From contig NZ_CP016793.1 in assembly GCF_001701025.1 (NCBI RefSeq), positions 8,184,001 through 8,248,000 on the forward strand: 64,000 nucleotides of DNA, read 5' to 3'. Source of the stretch: Lentzea guizhouensis (GTDB lineage: Bacteria; Actinomycetota; Actinomycetes; Mycobacteriales; Pseudonocardiaceae). The position numbers and the translations under genes were made by a program. Below the pieces are notes generated by a model that did no database searches, was not told the origin of the DNA, and saw only the letters and a list, made by a program, of their open reading frames with translations. Every line of letters starts with the position of its first letter. Within the stretch, counting starts at the first letter, position 1. Shown piece by piece: positions 33,189-42,470 of this stretch.

Positions 33189-34399
33189 CGACGAAGACCG
33201 CGCCGGCACCGGCCACCACGCCCCCTGCCCAGTCCCGGCGGTTCTCGATCAACCTAAGGCAGTCGGGGATCTACGTCGCGTTCGCGTTGATCGTCGTGCT
33301 GTTCACCGTGCTGACGGGCGGCGACCTGCTGCAGCCGCAGAACATCTCGAACATCATCGTGCAGAACTCCTACGTGCTGATCCTCGCGATCGGCATGATC
33401 CTGGTGATCATCGGCGGGCACATCGACCTCTCGGTCGGCTCGACGGTGGCGCTGACCGGGGCGATCTGCGCGGTGCTGACCGTCCAATGGGGACTGCCGT
33501 GGCCGCTCGCCGTGCTGCTGACGCTGCTGGCCGGCGCGCTCATCGGTGCGGCGCAGGGCTACTGGATCGCGTACTTCGGCATCCCCGCGTTCATCGTCAC
33601 CCTGGCGGGCATGCTCGTGTTCCGGGCGCTCACCATGACCACGCTGGGCAACCAGGGCATCGGTCCGTTCCCGGATGAGATCCGGGCGCTGTCCAACGGG
33701 TTCACCGGCGGGTACCTCGGCAACATCGGCCTCGGTCCGCTCGGCGGCGCCGACCTGGTGAGCCTGCTCGCCGGTCTCGCCTGCGTGGCCGGGTTCGCGT
33801 TGTCGCAGTGGCGCAAGCGGGCCGCGCGGCTCGGCTACGGCCAGACCGTCGACCCGATGCCGGTGTTCGTGCTGAAGATCGTCGGCGTGGCGGTCGTCGT
33901 GATGGCCGTCGTCGTGCAGCTCGCCCGGTTCCGCAACCTGCCGTGGGTGCTCGTGCTGCTCGCGGCGCTCACGCTCGGCTACTCGCTGATGGCCGGCAAC
34001 TCGGTGTTCGGACGGCACATCTACTCGATCGGCGGCAACCTGCAGGCCGCCACGCTGTCCGGCGTGAAGGTCAAGGCCGTCACGTTCTGGGTGTTCGTCA
34101 ACATGGGCGCGCTGGCCGCGCTCGCCGGGGTGATCTTCGCCGGGCGGCTCAACCAGGCGGGTCCGACCGCGGGCGCGTCCTTCGAGCTCGACGCCATCGC
34201 GGCGGCGTTCATCGGCGGCGCGGCGGTGCAGGGCGGCGTCGGCAAGGTGGTCGGCGCCATCACCGGCGGCCTGATCATGGGCGTGATCAACAACGGCATG
34301 TCGCTGATCGGCGCGCCCAGTGAACGCGTGATGCTCGTGAAGGGTCTCGTCCTGCTCGCGGCGGTCGCCTACGACGTCTGGACCAAGCGCCGCGCCTGA
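33185..34399 (+). CDS. gguB: Multiple-sugar ABC transporter permease (GguB/MmsB type)
   Basis: 404 aa with about ten membrane segments, longer than RbsC-like permeases as expected for GguB/Xyl[28 protein letters not shown] is the conserved segment of this family, and [26 protein letters not shown] lies near the C-terminus. ATG overlaps the ATPase stop (ATGA). It completes the importer and is followed 31 bases later by the extracellular GH43 gene. Confidence 0.9.
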   Translation: MTTKTAPAPATTPPAQSRRFSINLRQSGIYVAFALIVVLFTVLTGGDLLQPQNISNIIVQNSYVLILAIGMILVIIGGHIDLSVGSTVALTGAICAVLTVQWGLPWPLAVLLTLLAGALIGAAQGYWIAYFGIPAFIVTLAGMLVFRALTMTTLGNQGIGPFPDEIRALSNGFTGGYLGNIGLGPLGGADLVSLLAGLACVAGFALSQWRKRAARLGYGQTVDPMPVFVLKIVGVAVVVMAVVVQLARFRNLPWVLVLLAALTLGYSLMAGNSVFGRHIYSIGGNLQAATLSGVKVKAVTFWVFVNMGALAALAGVIFAGRLNQAGPTAGASFELDAIAAAFIGGAAVQGGVGKVVGAITGGLIMGVINNGMSLIGAPSERVMLVKGLVLLAAVAYDVWTKRRA

Positions 34400-34430
34400 A
34401 GCTCACCCTCCCGGAAGGCGAACAACAACG

Positions 34431-37400
34431 ATGTTGTCCTCCCTGCGCCATCTCGGGGTCGTCGTGGCCGTCACGGCCGCGCTGCTGCCCGTCACCCCCG
34501 CCGCCGCCCAGCCGCTCGTGCGGGCGGCGGCGGACGCGGTGGCGGTGCCGAACCTCGACGACGTCCGCGGCCACCTCACCCTGCCCACCATCGGCGCGAA
34601 CGACACGACCATCACCTGGAGGTCGTCCAACGCCGGGGTGATCACGCCGACCGGTGAGGTGAGCCGCCCACCCGCGGGCAGCAAGGCCACCAAGGTCGTG
34701 TTGACGGCGAAGGTGAGCCGTGGCCAGCAGAGCACCACCCGCGCGCTGACGGCGACCGTGCAGCCGTTGCCGGTCAAGGAACCGCTGGCCGGATACAGCT
34801 TCTTCTACTTCACCGGCGAGAGCAGTCCGATCGGCGAGCAGGTCTACGCCGCCGCGAGCCGCGGCAACAACCCGCTCGACTGGACCGAGGTCAACGGCGG
34901 CCAGCCGGTCCTCAAGTCCAGCCTGGGCGAGCTCGGCGTGCGCGACCCGTTCATCCTGCGCTCGCCCGACGGTGACCGGTTCTACCTGCTGGCCACCGAC
35001 CTGAAGATCAACGGCGGGCGCGGCTGGGACGCCGCCCAGCGCACCGGCAGCCGGTCGATCATGGTCTGGGAGTCGACCGACCTGCGGAACTGGTCGCGCC
35101 AGCGCAGTGTCCAGGTGTCGCCGCCGACCGCGGGCAACACCTGGGCGCCGGAAGCGCTCTGGGACGCTCAGCGCGGCACCTACGTCGTCTACTGGGCCTC
35201 GAAGCTGTACGCGGAGAACGACCCGAACCACACCGGCAGCAGCTACAACCGGATGATGTACGCGACGACCCGCGACTTCGTCACGTTCAGCCCGGCGAAG
35301 GTGTGGATCGACCCCGGCTACTCGGTCATCGACTCGACCGTCATCGAGCACCAGGGCACCTACTACCGCTATACCAAGGACGAGCGCAACAACTCGTCGT
35401 CCTCGCCGTGCAGCAAGTACATCACCGCGGAGAAGTCCACTGACCTGCTCGACCCGAGCTACGACTTCGTCGCCGAGTGCATCGGCAAGGCCACCTCCAC
35501 CAGTCCCGGCCTGTCCGCCGGTGAGGGCCCGACCGGGTTCAAGTCCAACACCGAGGACAGGTGGTACCTGTTCATCGACGAGTACGGCGGCCGCGGCTAC
35601 GTGCCGTTCGAGACCACCGACCTCGCCTCCGGCAGGTGGACCATGTCGACCGGCTTCCGGCTGCCCGCGTCACCGCGGCACGGCACGGTGCTCCCGGTGA
35701 CCCAGGCCGAGCTCGACCGCCTCACCGCTCCCCCGGCTCCCGTCCGGGCCGACAGCGCCGGTCTGGTCGCGCACTGGCCGCTCAACGCCACGTCCGGCGC
35801 GGTCGCCAGGGACGCCACCGGCCACGGGTACGACGGCGTGCTCGCCGGGAACGCGACGTGGAGCTCCGGCGCGCTGTCGTTCGGCGGCGGGCACGTCCAG
35901 CTGCCGAACAACATGCTGACCGGCGCGAGTGCTGCGACGATCTCCGCCGACGTGCTGGTGGACCCGGCGCAGCAGACGCCGTACTTCCTCTACGGCTTCG
36001 GCAACACCGCCGCGAACGGCGTCGGCAACGGCTACCTGTTCAGCACCGGTGACAGCTACCGCGGCGCGATCGCGATTGGCGACTGGACGACCGAGCAGGG
36101 GGTCGACTCCGGTCGCGCCCTGCCTCGCGGGGTCTGGAAGAACGTGACGCTGACCGTGGGCGGTGGCGTCGCGGTGCTCTACCTGGACGGGGTCGAGGTG
36201 GGGCGCACCGCGGCCACGACCAAGCCGTCCGACCTCGGCGGCGGCATCACGGCGGCCAACTACCTGGGCAGGTCCGTGTACGCGGGCGACCGGCCGTTCC
36301 TCGGCAGGATGAAGGACGTCCGGCTGTACAACCGGGCGCTCTCCGGCACCGACGTGGCAGCGCTCCCGTTCAACTCCACCCTGATCCGGTCAGCCGGGCA
36401 CGAGTCGCTCAAAGCGCCCGCCGTCATCGAACCGGGCAGCGTCGTGCTCCCGGTGCGGCCCGGCGCCGACCTGCGCCGGGTCCGGCTGGACTTCGGGCTC
36501 GCCCCCGGCGCGACGATCACGCCCAGCGGACCGGTCGATCTGCGCAAACCACGCAAGTTCGTCGTGCGCTCGGGCCGGGAGAGTCGCGAGTGGACGGTCG
36601 AGGCGCACGAGCTGCGCAGTCCCGTGCTGCCGGGCCTGAACGCCGACCCGCACATCGTGGCGTTCGGCGACACCTACTACCTGTACCCCACCACCGACGG
36701 CTTCCCCGGCTGGAGCGGCACGAAGTTCTCCGCGTGGTCGTCGAAGAACCTGGTGGACTGGCGGGACGAGGGCGTGGTCCTCGACCTCGGGCCGGACGTG
36801 AGCTGGGCGGACGGTCGTGCGTGGGCACCCGCGATCGCCGAACGCAACGGCAGGTACTACTTCTACTTCTGCGCCGAGGCCAAGATCGGGGTCGCCGTCG
36901 GCGACTCCCCCACCGGGCCGTTCGTCGACTCCGGGAAGCCGCTGGTCGCCCGCAACCCGAGCGGTTCCGGTCAGGCCATCGACCCCGCGGTGTTCGTGGA
37001 CGGAACCGGACAGCCGTACCTCTATTGGGGAAATGGCGAAGCGTACGTTGTGCCGCTCAACGAGGACATGGTCTCCTATGACGAGGCCAAGATCACCAGG
37101 ATCGACGGCCTGACGGACTTCCGCGAGGGCCTGTTCATGGTGGAGCGCAAGGGCACGTACTACCTCAGCTGGTCGGTCGACGACACCCGCAGCGAGGACT
37201 ACCGCGTCGCCCACGCCACCGCACCGAGCCCGACCGGTCCGTTCACCAGTCGCGGCCTGGTCCTGAGCAAGGACACCAGGCTCGGCGTCAAGGGCACCGG
37301 CCACAGCTCGATGCTGCAGGTGCCCGGCACCGACGACTGGTACCTCGCCTACCACCGCTTCGCCATCCCCGGCGGTGACGGCGTGCGCCGCGAGACCACG

Positions 37401-37514
37401 ATCGACAAGATGACCTTCGCCGCGGACGGCACGATCAAGCCGGTCGTGCCGACGCTGGAGGGCGTCGCACCGCAACGGGTCCGGCCGCAGCACTGCCGGG
37501 CCCTGTTCAACTGA
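34431..37514 (+). CDS. Secreted tandem GH43 arabinan/xylan-active enzyme with LamG-like module
   Basis: 1027 aa. After a signal peptide (about 1-26) comes an Ig-like domain (about 30-115; ITWRSSNAGVITPTGEVSRP is the atrophied bacterial Ig signature). Then a first GH43 domain (about 120-430: GVRDPFILRSPDGDRFYLL, WAPEALWD, VIDSTVIEHQG), a concanavalin/LamG module (about 445-650: LVAHWPLNATSG to RMKDVRLYNRALSG), and a second GH43 domain (about 725-1010: NADPHIVAFGDTYYLYPTTDGF, AIDPAVFVDGTGQPYLYWGN, FREGLFMVERKG). Each GH43 half keeps the expected Asp/Asp/Glu pattern. The two could be an arabinanase and an arabinofuranosidase acting in series. It is encoded inside the sugar-importer operon, so products are imported directly. 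Confidence 0.85.
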   Translation: MLSSLRHLGVVVAVTAALLPVTPAAAQPLVRAAADAVAVPNLDDVRGHLTLPTIGANDTTITWRSSNAGVITPTGEVSRPPAGSKATKVVLTAKVSRGQQSTTRALTATVQPLPVKEPLAGYSFFYFTGESSPIGEQVYAAASRGNNPLDWTEVNGGQPVLKSSLGELGVRDPFILRSPDGDRFYLLATDLKINGGRGWDAAQRTGSRSIMVWESTDLRNWSRQRSVQVSPPTAGNTWAPEALWDAQRGTYVVYWASKLYAENDPNHTGSSYNRMMYATTRDFVTFSPAKVWIDPGYSVIDSTVIEHQGTYYRYTKDERNNSSSSPCSKYITAEKSTDLLDPSYDFVAECIGKATSTSPGLSAGEGPTGFKSNTEDRWYLFIDEYGGRGYVPFETTDLASGRWTMSTGFRLPASPRHGTVLPVTQAELDRLTAPPAPVRADSAGLVAHWPLNATSGAVARDATGHGYDGVLAGNATWSSGALSFGGGHVQLPNNMLTGASAATISADVLVDPAQQTPYFLYGFGNTAANGVGNGYLFSTGDSYRGAIAIGDWTTEQGVDSGRALPRGVWKNVTLTVGGGVAVLYLDGVEVGRTAATTKPSDLGGGITAANYLGRSVYAGDRPFLGRMKDVRLYNRALSGTDVAALPFNSTLIRSAGHESLKAPAVIEPGSVVLPVRPGADLRRVRLDFGLAPGATITPSGPVDLRKPRKFVVRSGRESREWTVEAHELRSPVLPGLNADPHIVAFGDTYYLYPTTDGFPGWSGTKFSAWSSKNLVDWRDEGVVLDLGPDVSWADGRAWAPAIAERNGRYYFYFCAEAKIGVAVGDSPTGPFVDSGKPLVARNPSGSGQAIDPAVFVDGTGQPYLYWGNGEAYVVPLNEDMVSYDEAKITRIDGLTDFREGLFMVERKGTYYLSWSVDDTRSEDYRVAHATAPSPTGPFTSRGLVLSKDTRLGVKGTGHSSMLQVPGTDDWYLAYHRFAIPGGDGVRRETTIDKMTFAADGTIKPVVPTLEGVAPQRVRPQHCRALFN

Positions 37515-37527
37515 CCAGAGGAGTTCG

Positions 37528-38637
37528 ATGTCGCAACGGGAACCCGCGCTCGGTCGTGAGCTGTTCGGCCGGCTCGGCGACGCCGAGGTGCACCGGTACG
37601 TCCTGGCCTGGCCGGGCGGTCTCACCGTGCGGATCCTCGACCTCGGCGGCGTGGTCCAGTCGCTGGAGGCACCGGACCGCCGCGGGGTCAGCGCCAACGT
37701 GGTGCTCGGGTTCCCCGCGCTCGACGGCTACGCCGCGAACAACGAGCCGGGCGCGCCGAGGGTGTTCCTCGGCGCGCTGATCGGCCGGTACGCCAACCGC
37801 ATCGCGGGCGGCACGTTCACCCTCGACGGCACGGCCCACACCCTGCCCGTCAACAACGGGAAGAACACGCTGCACGGCGGCCCCGAGGCGTTCGACACGC
37901 GGATCTGGTCGGCGACCGAACTGGACGAACCCGGCAGCGTGGGACTGCGGCTGGAGCTCGTGAGCCCGGCCGGCGACCAGGGCTTCCCGGCGACGGTGAC
38001 GACGCAGGTGGCGTACCGCCTCAGCCGCGACAACCGGCTGAGCATCACCTACCGCGCGACCACCGACGCGCCCACCGTGCTCAACCTGACCAACCACACG
38101 TACTGGAACCTCGCCGGCGAGGGCAACGGCGACGTGCACGGCCACTCGCTGCAGCTCAACGCGAGCCGGTTCTGCCCGGTCGACGACGCCCTGATCCCGG
38201 TGGGCGACCCGGTGCCGGTCGAGGCCACGCCGTTCGACTTCCGCACCCCGACCCCGATCGGCGCCCGCATCGACGGCACCGACCCGCAGCTGCTGCTCGG
38301 CGGCGGCTACGACCACAACTGGGCGCTCGACGACTGGACCCCCGCCGCGAACGGCCCGGTGGCGCCCGCTTTCGCCGCCCAGGCCGACGACCCGGTGTCC
38401 GGACGCCGGCTGACCATGTGGACCACGGAGCCGGGCGTGCAGTTCTACTCGGGCAACTTCCTGACGCCGGACCTGATCGGCACCAGTGGTCGTCCGTACG
38501 GCCGCGGCGCCGGGTTCGCGTTGGAGGCGCAGCACTTCCCGGACTCGCCGAACCGCCCGGACTTCCCGAGCACGGTGCTGCGGCCGGGTGAGGTCTACCA
38601 CCAGGAGACGGTCTACCGGCTGTCCACCGTGGACTAG
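37528..38637 (+). CDS. galM: Galactose mutarotase (aldose 1-epimerase)
   Basis: 369 aa, no signal peptide, normal for cytoplasmic GalM. LGALIGRYANRIAGGTFTLDG, NTLHGGPEAFDTRIW, the catalytic His in NLTNHTYWNLAG and the catalytic Glu in FALEAQHFPDSPN are all present. It interconverts anomers of galactose, arabinose or glucose after uptake by ChvE-GguAB. AGAGGAG lies before the ATG. It is the last gene of the operon; a 126-bp palindrome starts five bases after its stop. Confidence 0.92.
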   Translation: MSQREPALGRELFGRLGDAEVHRYVLAWPGGLTVRILDLGGVVQSLEAPDRRGVSANVVLGFPALDGYAANNEPGAPRVFLGALIGRYANRIAGGTFTLDGTAHTLPVNNGKNTLHGGPEAFDTRIWSATELDEPGSVGLRLELVSPAGDQGFPATVTTQVAYRLSRDNRLSITYRATTDAPTVLNLTNHTYWNLAGEGNGDVHGHSLQLNASRFCPVDDALIPVGDPVPVEATPFDFRTPTPIGARIDGTDPQLLLGGGYDHNWALDDWTPAANGPVAPAFAAQADDPVSGRRLTMWTTEPGVQFYSGNFLTPDLIGTSGRPYGRGAGFALEAQHFPDSPNRPDFPSTVLRPGEVYHQETVYRLSTVD

Positions 38638-38642
38638 CTTGA

Positions 38643-38768
38643 CGTCTGCAAGTACCACCAACTCTTGATCGAACCACCTCCAACCACTACCAACCTGTTC
38701 GCCGCGCGGCGAACAGGTTGGTAGTGGAAAAGTGCCTGTTGATGTTGAGTTGGTGGTGCTCGCAGATG
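38643..38768. repeat. 126-bp two-tier palindromic element between convergent genes
   Basis: The core 38684-38727 is a perfect 44-bp palindrome centred at 38705/38706 (left arm begins CCACTACCAACC). Outer arms 38643-38664 and 38747-38768 pair at 19 of 22 positions and share exactly the same centre; the 19 bases between tiers do not pair. It starts 5 bases after the galM stop and ends 11 bases before the GH43 stop codon on the other strand. The right half recurs at 8411-8466. It could be a bidirectional terminator and/or a MITE-like repeat. No transposase is nearby. Confidence 0.85.
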
Positions 38769-38779
38769 CGGTCAGGCGG

Positions 38780-40735
38780 TCAGGGGGTGGTGAGCTCGAA
38801 GCGGGAGACGCCCACCGACCCGCCCAGTGCCTGGGTCGCGTGGTTGAAGATCCCGAACCGGTACCCCATGAAGAACTGCCACTCGTTCTTCAACGTGAAC
38901 CCGCTGCCCAGCGAGGTGAAGTTCACCCCGTCGGTGCTGTAGGAGAACCTGGCCTGCCTGCCGCTGCCTGGACGGATGTTGGCGTTGGCGCGCAACCAGA
39001 TCCGGGTGCCGGTGAAGTTCGTGCTCGCGACCTCCGTGCCGGTGCCGGTGGTGTTCCAGCTGCTGTCCATGGTCAGCCCGTTCACCATCACCACGCGGTT
39101 GCGGCCGCTGTCCCGCTTCACCCCGATCCACGCCGAGGAGTCGCGCAGCATCGCCAGGCCGGTGCGGTCGCCGTCGCGCATCGCGCTGAGATCGAGGGTG
39201 ACCGTGGCCGTGGAGGTCGGGCCCTGCACGCGGTGGGTGAGGGTGTTGCGGGCGTTGTACAGGTCGTTGGTGACAGTCGCGGTGGACAGGCGCAAACCGT
39301 TGTCGACGCTGTACTTCGTCGTGTCGGGGTTGTGGTTCCACTCCCACTGCGGGCCCAGTCTCGTGCCCTGGAAGGTGTCGACGCCGATCATCGGTTTGAC
39401 CTGGCGTGGCGGCGCGGGCAGGTTCGGCATCGGGTAGTTGACGCCCCAGCCGCCGTTGACGGTGGTGATGCGCGGCCAGCCGTCGGAGGTCCAGGTGATC
39501 GGCGCGAGCACCGGCACCCGGCCGCCGGGGTAGGCGTCCACGAAGGCCATGTAGTACCAGTCACCGTTCTGCGTCTGCACCATGCCGCCCTGGTGCGGCA
39601 CGCCGCCGCCCTGGATCGGGGTCGGCATGTTCAGCAGCACCTGCTGAACGGTGTAGGGGCCCCACGGACTGGAGGCCTTGAGCACGTACTGGCCGTTCGC
39701 GGGCCTGGTCAGCCAGATGTAGTAGTTGCCGCCGCGCTTGTAGAAGCGGGCGCCCTCCAGCGTGCCGATGTTCGACGGCGTCTGGAACACCTGCTGCGAG
39801 CGCACCTCGGACTTCCCGTCCGCCGAGAGCTGCGCGACGCTGATCGTGGTGTTGCCGTAGGCGACGTACATCGTGTCGTTGTCGTCGACGAGCATGCCGG
39901 CGTCGTAGTAGCACTTCGGAATGGTGGCGTGCTTGGACCACTGCCCGTCGACCGCGGCCGCGGTGTAGATGTGCGTCTGCGCGAAGTCGATGCAGCCGCC
40001 CCAGTAGAACGTCTTGTTGCTCTTGCGGTGCTGCAGGAACGACGCCCAGATGCCCCGCACGTAACCGCGGCCGCCGGTGAGGTCGTACTTGCTGCCGAAG
40101 TCCAGTCTGGGCACCGAGTGGCCGGCGAACTCCCAGTTCACCAGGTCGTAGGACCGCAGCACGGGCGCGCCCGGCGAGTAGTGCATGGTGGAGGCGGAGT
40201 AGTAGTACGCGTCGTCCACACGGATGATGTCGATGTCCGCGAAGTCCTGCCACAGCACCGGGTTCGTGAACGACGACGGCCGGGGCGTGGTCGTCGTGGT
40301 CGTCGTGGTGGTCGTCGTCGTGGTGGGTGTGCCGGTGTCGTTGCACGTCGTGCCGTTGAGCCGGAACGACACCGGGTCGGGGTTGGTCGAGCTCGTCGTG
40401 GCGTTGAAGCCGAACTCCACCTTGCCGCCGGTGGACACGGAGCCGTTGTACGACACGTTGCGCGCGCTCACCTGATCGCCGCTCTGCGTGATCGTGGCGT
40501 TCCAGTGCTGGCCGACCTGCTGACCGGAGGCATAGGTCCATTCGAGGGTCCAGCCGTTGATCGCATCACCGGTGTTCGTGATCGACACGGACGCACCGAA
40601 CCCGCCCTGCCACTCGGAGGTCTTGCTGTAGGTCACCGAACAGCCCGGTGCCGCCTGAGCTGCGGTGCTCGCCGCGAGCCCGCCCGCGACCAGGGTGGCC
40701 GCGGCCAGTGCGGCCGCGAGCGGTGCCCGCCTCAC
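38780..40735 (-). CDS. Secreted GH43 enzyme with CBM2 and C-terminal beta-sandwich
   Basis: 651 aa from GTG 40735, which overlaps the GH27 stop. The signal peptide ends at AQA near residue 28. CBM2 (about 30-132, [17 protein letters not shown] to LNGTTCND) is followed by a linker of about a dozen Thr. The GH43 domain (about 150-450) has VLWQDFADIDIIRVDDAYYY, YYDAGMLVDD and GTLEGARFYKRGG. The last 200 residues (IGVDTFQGTRLGPQWEWNHNP to ALGGSVGVSRFELTTP) form the GH43 C-terminal concanavalin-like domain found in beta-xylosidases. Likely activity is on xylan or arabinoxylan side chains or ends. Confidence 0.88.
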   Translation of the reverse strand: MRRAPLAAALAAATLVAGGLAASTAAQAAPGCSVTYSKTSEWQGGFGASVSITNTGDAINGWTLEWTYASGQQVGQHWNATITQSGDQVSARNVSYNGSVSTGGKVEFGFNATTSSTNPDPVSFRLNGTTCNDTGTPTTTTTTTTTTTTTPRPSSFTNPVLWQDFADIDIIRVDDAYYYSASTMHYSPGAPVLRSYDLVNWEFAGHSVPRLDFGSKYDLTGGRGYVRGIWASFLQHRKSNKTFYWGGCIDFAQTHIYTAAAVDGQWSKHATIPKCYYDAGMLVDDNDTMYVAYGNTTISVAQLSADGKSEVRSQQVFQTPSNIGTLEGARFYKRGGNYYIWLTRPANGQYVLKASSPWGPYTVQQVLLNMPTPIQGGGVPHQGGMVQTQNGDWYYMAFVDAYPGGRVPVLAPITWTSDGWPRITTVNGGWGVNYPMPNLPAPPRQVKPMIGVDTFQGTRLGPQWEWNHNPDTTKYSVDNGLRLSTATVTNDLYNARNTLTHRVQGPTSTATVTLDLSAMRDGDRTGLAMLRDSSAWIGVKRDSGRNRVVMVNGLTMDSSWNTTGTGTEVASTNFTGTRIWLRANANIRPGSGRQARFSYSTDGVNFTSLGSGFTLKNEWQFFMGYRFGIFNHATQALGGSVGVSRFELTTP

Positions 40736-42373
40736 GACCGGCTCCACTTCTGGTTCGACTGGCCGTTGCAGGTCCACAGCACGAGCCGGGACCCGTTGCC
40801 GGTCGCCGCCCGTTCGACGTCCAGGCACAGACCGGCCTGCGTGTTGCGCAGCGAGCCGTCGGCCTCGGCGGTCCAGCGCTGGTTGGCCTGGCCGTTGCAC
40901 TGCCAGATGATCACGCGCGTGCCGTTGGCGGTGCCCTGGTTGTAGGCGTCGAGGCACTTGTCGCCGAACACCCGCACCTCCCCGCCCGCCCAGCTGGTCC
41001 ACTGCTGGCTCGCGGCGGTGGCGCAGTCCTGGATCACGGTGTTCGCGCCGGCCGCGGTCGAGCTGTTCTCGACGTCGAGGCAGCGGTTCGATCCGGCGCC
41101 GCGCAGCCGTGCGGTGGTCGACTGCACCGGGCTGCCACCGCTCACCCGGAACGCGGCGACGCCGTGCGCGGGAACGGAGGCCGAGATCGCACCCGAGGTC
41201 GTCGACGTGCCACCGGTCCACAGGTCGGTCAGCGTGAAGCTCGTGCCGGACAACCCGATCTGGGCGGCCGTGGTGGACACCGTCACGGTGCCGCTGCCCC
41301 GGTTCAGCAAGCCGACGGCGACCGAGCCGTCCGCGAGCGGTTTGGCGAAGACCTCGGTGTTGCCGTCGTCGCGCACCCGCCGCCCACCGGCGCCCAGGCC
41401 GTCCTGGTTCACGGCGAGCAGCCGCGGGTTGCGCAGCACCGCGCTCACGTCCGCGGACATGGTGCGGATGTCGTTGCCCGCCATCAGCGGAGCCGCCATC
41501 AACGCCCACAGCGCGAAGTGCGCGCGGGACTCGGTCAGGCTGAGGCCCGGCCTGCCGACGACCAGCATGTCGGGGTCGTTCCAGTGACCGGGACCTGCCT
41601 GCGCGGCCAGCGGCGCGGTGATGTCCAGGACGTTGCCCACGCCCATCGGGTAGCTGTTGACGTTGCCGTTCTGCCAGATGTCCAGCAGGTCCTCGGTCGT
41701 GCGCCAGAGGTCGGCGACCTCGCCCCAGTTGTACTTGTCGCCGGTGGGCGCGTGGAAGCTGTTGGGGTTGATGCTGTAGACGATCGGGCGGCCGGTGGCG
41801 CGCAACGCGTCGCGCATGATCGTGAACCGGGCGACCTGCTCGTCGCGGGTGCCGCTGCCGGAGCACCAGTCGTACTTCAGGTAGTCGACCCCCCACGACG
41901 CGAACGACCGGGCGTCCTGGACCTCGTGGCCCTTGCTGCCGGTGGAGCCGGGGTGGGTGCCGACGCCCTGCGCGCAGGTCTTCTCGTTCGGCGCCTGGTA
42001 GATGCCGAACTTCAGCCCGCGGGCGTGGATGTAGTCGCCGAGCGCCTTCATGCCGCTCGGGAACTTGGTCGGGTGTGCCCGCAGGTTGCCGGCGGAGTCG
42101 CGTTGCGGGTCGAACCAGCAGTCGTCCACGACCACGTACTGGTAGCCGGCGTCGCGCATGCCGGAGGACACCATCGCGTCCGCGGCCTGACGGACCTGGC
42201 CCTCGGTGATGCCGCAGCCGAAGCTGTTCCAGCTGTTCCAGCCCAGCGGCGGGGTGAGCGCCGGGCTGCCGGGCGCGGCGCGGCGCTGCGGTGACGGGGT
42301 TCGCGGTGACGGCGGCGACCGCGGTCAGCAGGGCGGCGGCGAGGTGCGCCAGTCTTCTCGACCGGGTGGGCAT
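40732..42373 (-). pseudogene. Secreted GH27 alpha-galactosidase with ricin-type module; frameshift in the signal region
   Basis: The catalytic frame is intact from about 42285 downward: PALTPPLGWNSWNSFGCGI, VVVDDCWFD, the nucleophile Asp in YLKYDWCSGSG, the acid/base region HWNDPDMLVVG, then a ricin-like beta-trefoil module (about the last 125 residues, NRCLDVENSS and QCNGQANQRW repeats). The signal peptide MPTRSRRLAHLAAALLTAVAAVTA is in another frame starting at 42373. One indel near 42270-42300, in a GCGCGGCGCGGCGC stretch, would join them into a normal enzyme of about 547 aa. A base-call error is therefore likely. It would remove alpha-1,6-galactose from galactomannan or related polymers. 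Confidence 0.85.
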
Positions 42374-42426
42374 CGTTGCCTTCTCTCGGGCAGGGAGGGT
42401 TCCGGACTGTTGCGGGGGCAGGGGGA

Positions 42427-42459
42427 GGACGCCGCCGGGGCGGGTGTCCGGCGGCGTCC
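42427..42459 (-). terminator. Perfect hairpin after the GH62 gene
   Basis: A 12-bp perfect stem (42427-42438 with 42448-42459, arm GGACGCCGCCGG) around a 9-base loop, 12 bases beyond the GH62 stop on the minus strand. It should end the SGNH-GH62 transcript before the GH27 gene. Confidence 0.75.
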
Positions 42460-42470
42460 GTCAGGGGCGG

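Noticed and set aside
38643..38768. tRNA-like or ncRNA gene in the large palindrome
   Set aside because: The symmetry is that of a long simple hairpin; no tRNA arms or conserved RNA motif were recognisable.
40270..40325. Triplet tracts such as GTCGTG/ACCACG as simple repeats or CRISPR-like arrays
   Set aside because: They are in-frame Thr linkers of CBM2 enzymes and are explained by the coding sequence.
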